Assembly (NCBI GenBank): GCA_902779535.1
Contig: CACZBX010000015.1
Span: 1-42,050, forward strand
Length of the DNA: 42,050 nucleotides
Origin: an uncultured Bacteroidales bacterium
Lineage (GTDB): Bacteria > Bacteroidota > Bacteroidia > Bacteroidales > Bacteroidaceae
Reading direction: 5' to 3'
Under the pieces are notes generated by a model that searched no databases, was not told the origin of the DNA, and was given only the letters and a program-made list of their open reading frames with translations. Every line of letters begins with the position of its first letter. Position 1 is the stretch's first letter. Of this stretch, positions 41,953 to 42,050 are shown piece by piece. Position numbers and translations under genes: made by a program.

Positions 41953-42050
41953 CTCCGCAAATTACAACCTCGGGGATTGCAAATCCCCGAGGACATTGAA
42001 ACGACAACGGAAACCAATAACAACATTTGTCCCTGTGGATTTGCAATCCA
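41953..42050. repeat. second partial copy of the palindromic element, cut by the window end
   Basis: A block of about 38 bp (41955-41992: TCCGCAAATTAC, then the H4 hairpin at 41968-41992) repeats 41785-41822 with one or two changes. About 38 bp later the H1-type hairpin begins again (42028-42050) and is truncated by the window edge. The two copies are about 170 bp apart in direct orientation. Confidence 0.8.

Overview
The window looks like chromosome from a gut-type Bacteroidales bacterium, most likely Parabacteroides or a close relative. The basis is the gene families present (DUF6048/DUF6452 pair, DUF4421, Bacteroidales putative porin, lipoprotein S41 peptidase, ureide-permease-like ribose transporter), Bacteroidetes-type promoters with a TAnnTTTG -7 element, and a tRNA without encoded CCA. 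The genus is inferred; the order is fairly secure. I see no prophage, insertion sequence, CRISPR array or conjugative module.

Layout: (1) 1-4650, minus-strand operon: GT2 glycosyltransferase, DUF6452 lipoprotein, DUF6048 protein, mntP, apbE and a truncated rfbB. (2) 4769-5022, a stable-RNA transcript carrying SRP RNA and tRNA-Thr(UGU) only three bases apart. (3) 5140-10375, plus strand: a PurF-like protein without the catalytic N-terminal cysteine, pepT-gcvT, and a secreted S37/S28-type serine peptidase. (4) 10376-11031, a gene-free stretch with palindromic repeats and a minus-strand terminator-like hairpin. (5) 11032-15193, a nitroreductase converging on a large GH2 lipoprotein. (6) 15343-19721, plus strand: ribokinase, ADP-ribosylglycohydrolase-family lipoprotein, ribose-type DMT transporter (a reduced version of the Bacteroides ribose-utilisation locus), then a LysO exporter split into two genes. 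(7) 19850-22953, a W/Y/G- and S/R-rich exported protein with an OmpP1/FadL-type outer membrane protein. (8) 23141-28332, minus-strand envelope operon: putative porin, membrane-anchored solute-binding protein, Gfo/Idh/MocA oxidoreductase, DUF4421 protein. (9) 28604-29475, an isolated locus with a strong promoter, a structured RNA of about 250 nt ending in an intrinsic terminator, a 129-residue cysteine-containing protein of unknown function, and a hairpin-rich 3' region. (10) 29498-38173, minus-strand operon of seven genes: TPR protein, S41 peptidase, polyprenol-phosphate glycosyltransferase, pyrC, a stand-alone MetH activation domain, a metallophosphoesterase and a PlsC acyltransferase. (11) 38293-41655, mfd, followed by a dense palindromic-repeat region to the window end.

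Most genes are housekeeping or cell-envelope functions. The best candidates for something undescribed are the structured-RNA/small-protein locus (28604-29475), three evenly spaced TCAC-N4-GTGA sites at 23057-23122, a four-hairpin composite repeat seen at two loci, and the PurF paralogue without its nucleophile. All functional calls come from reading translated sequence by eye; no database search was run.
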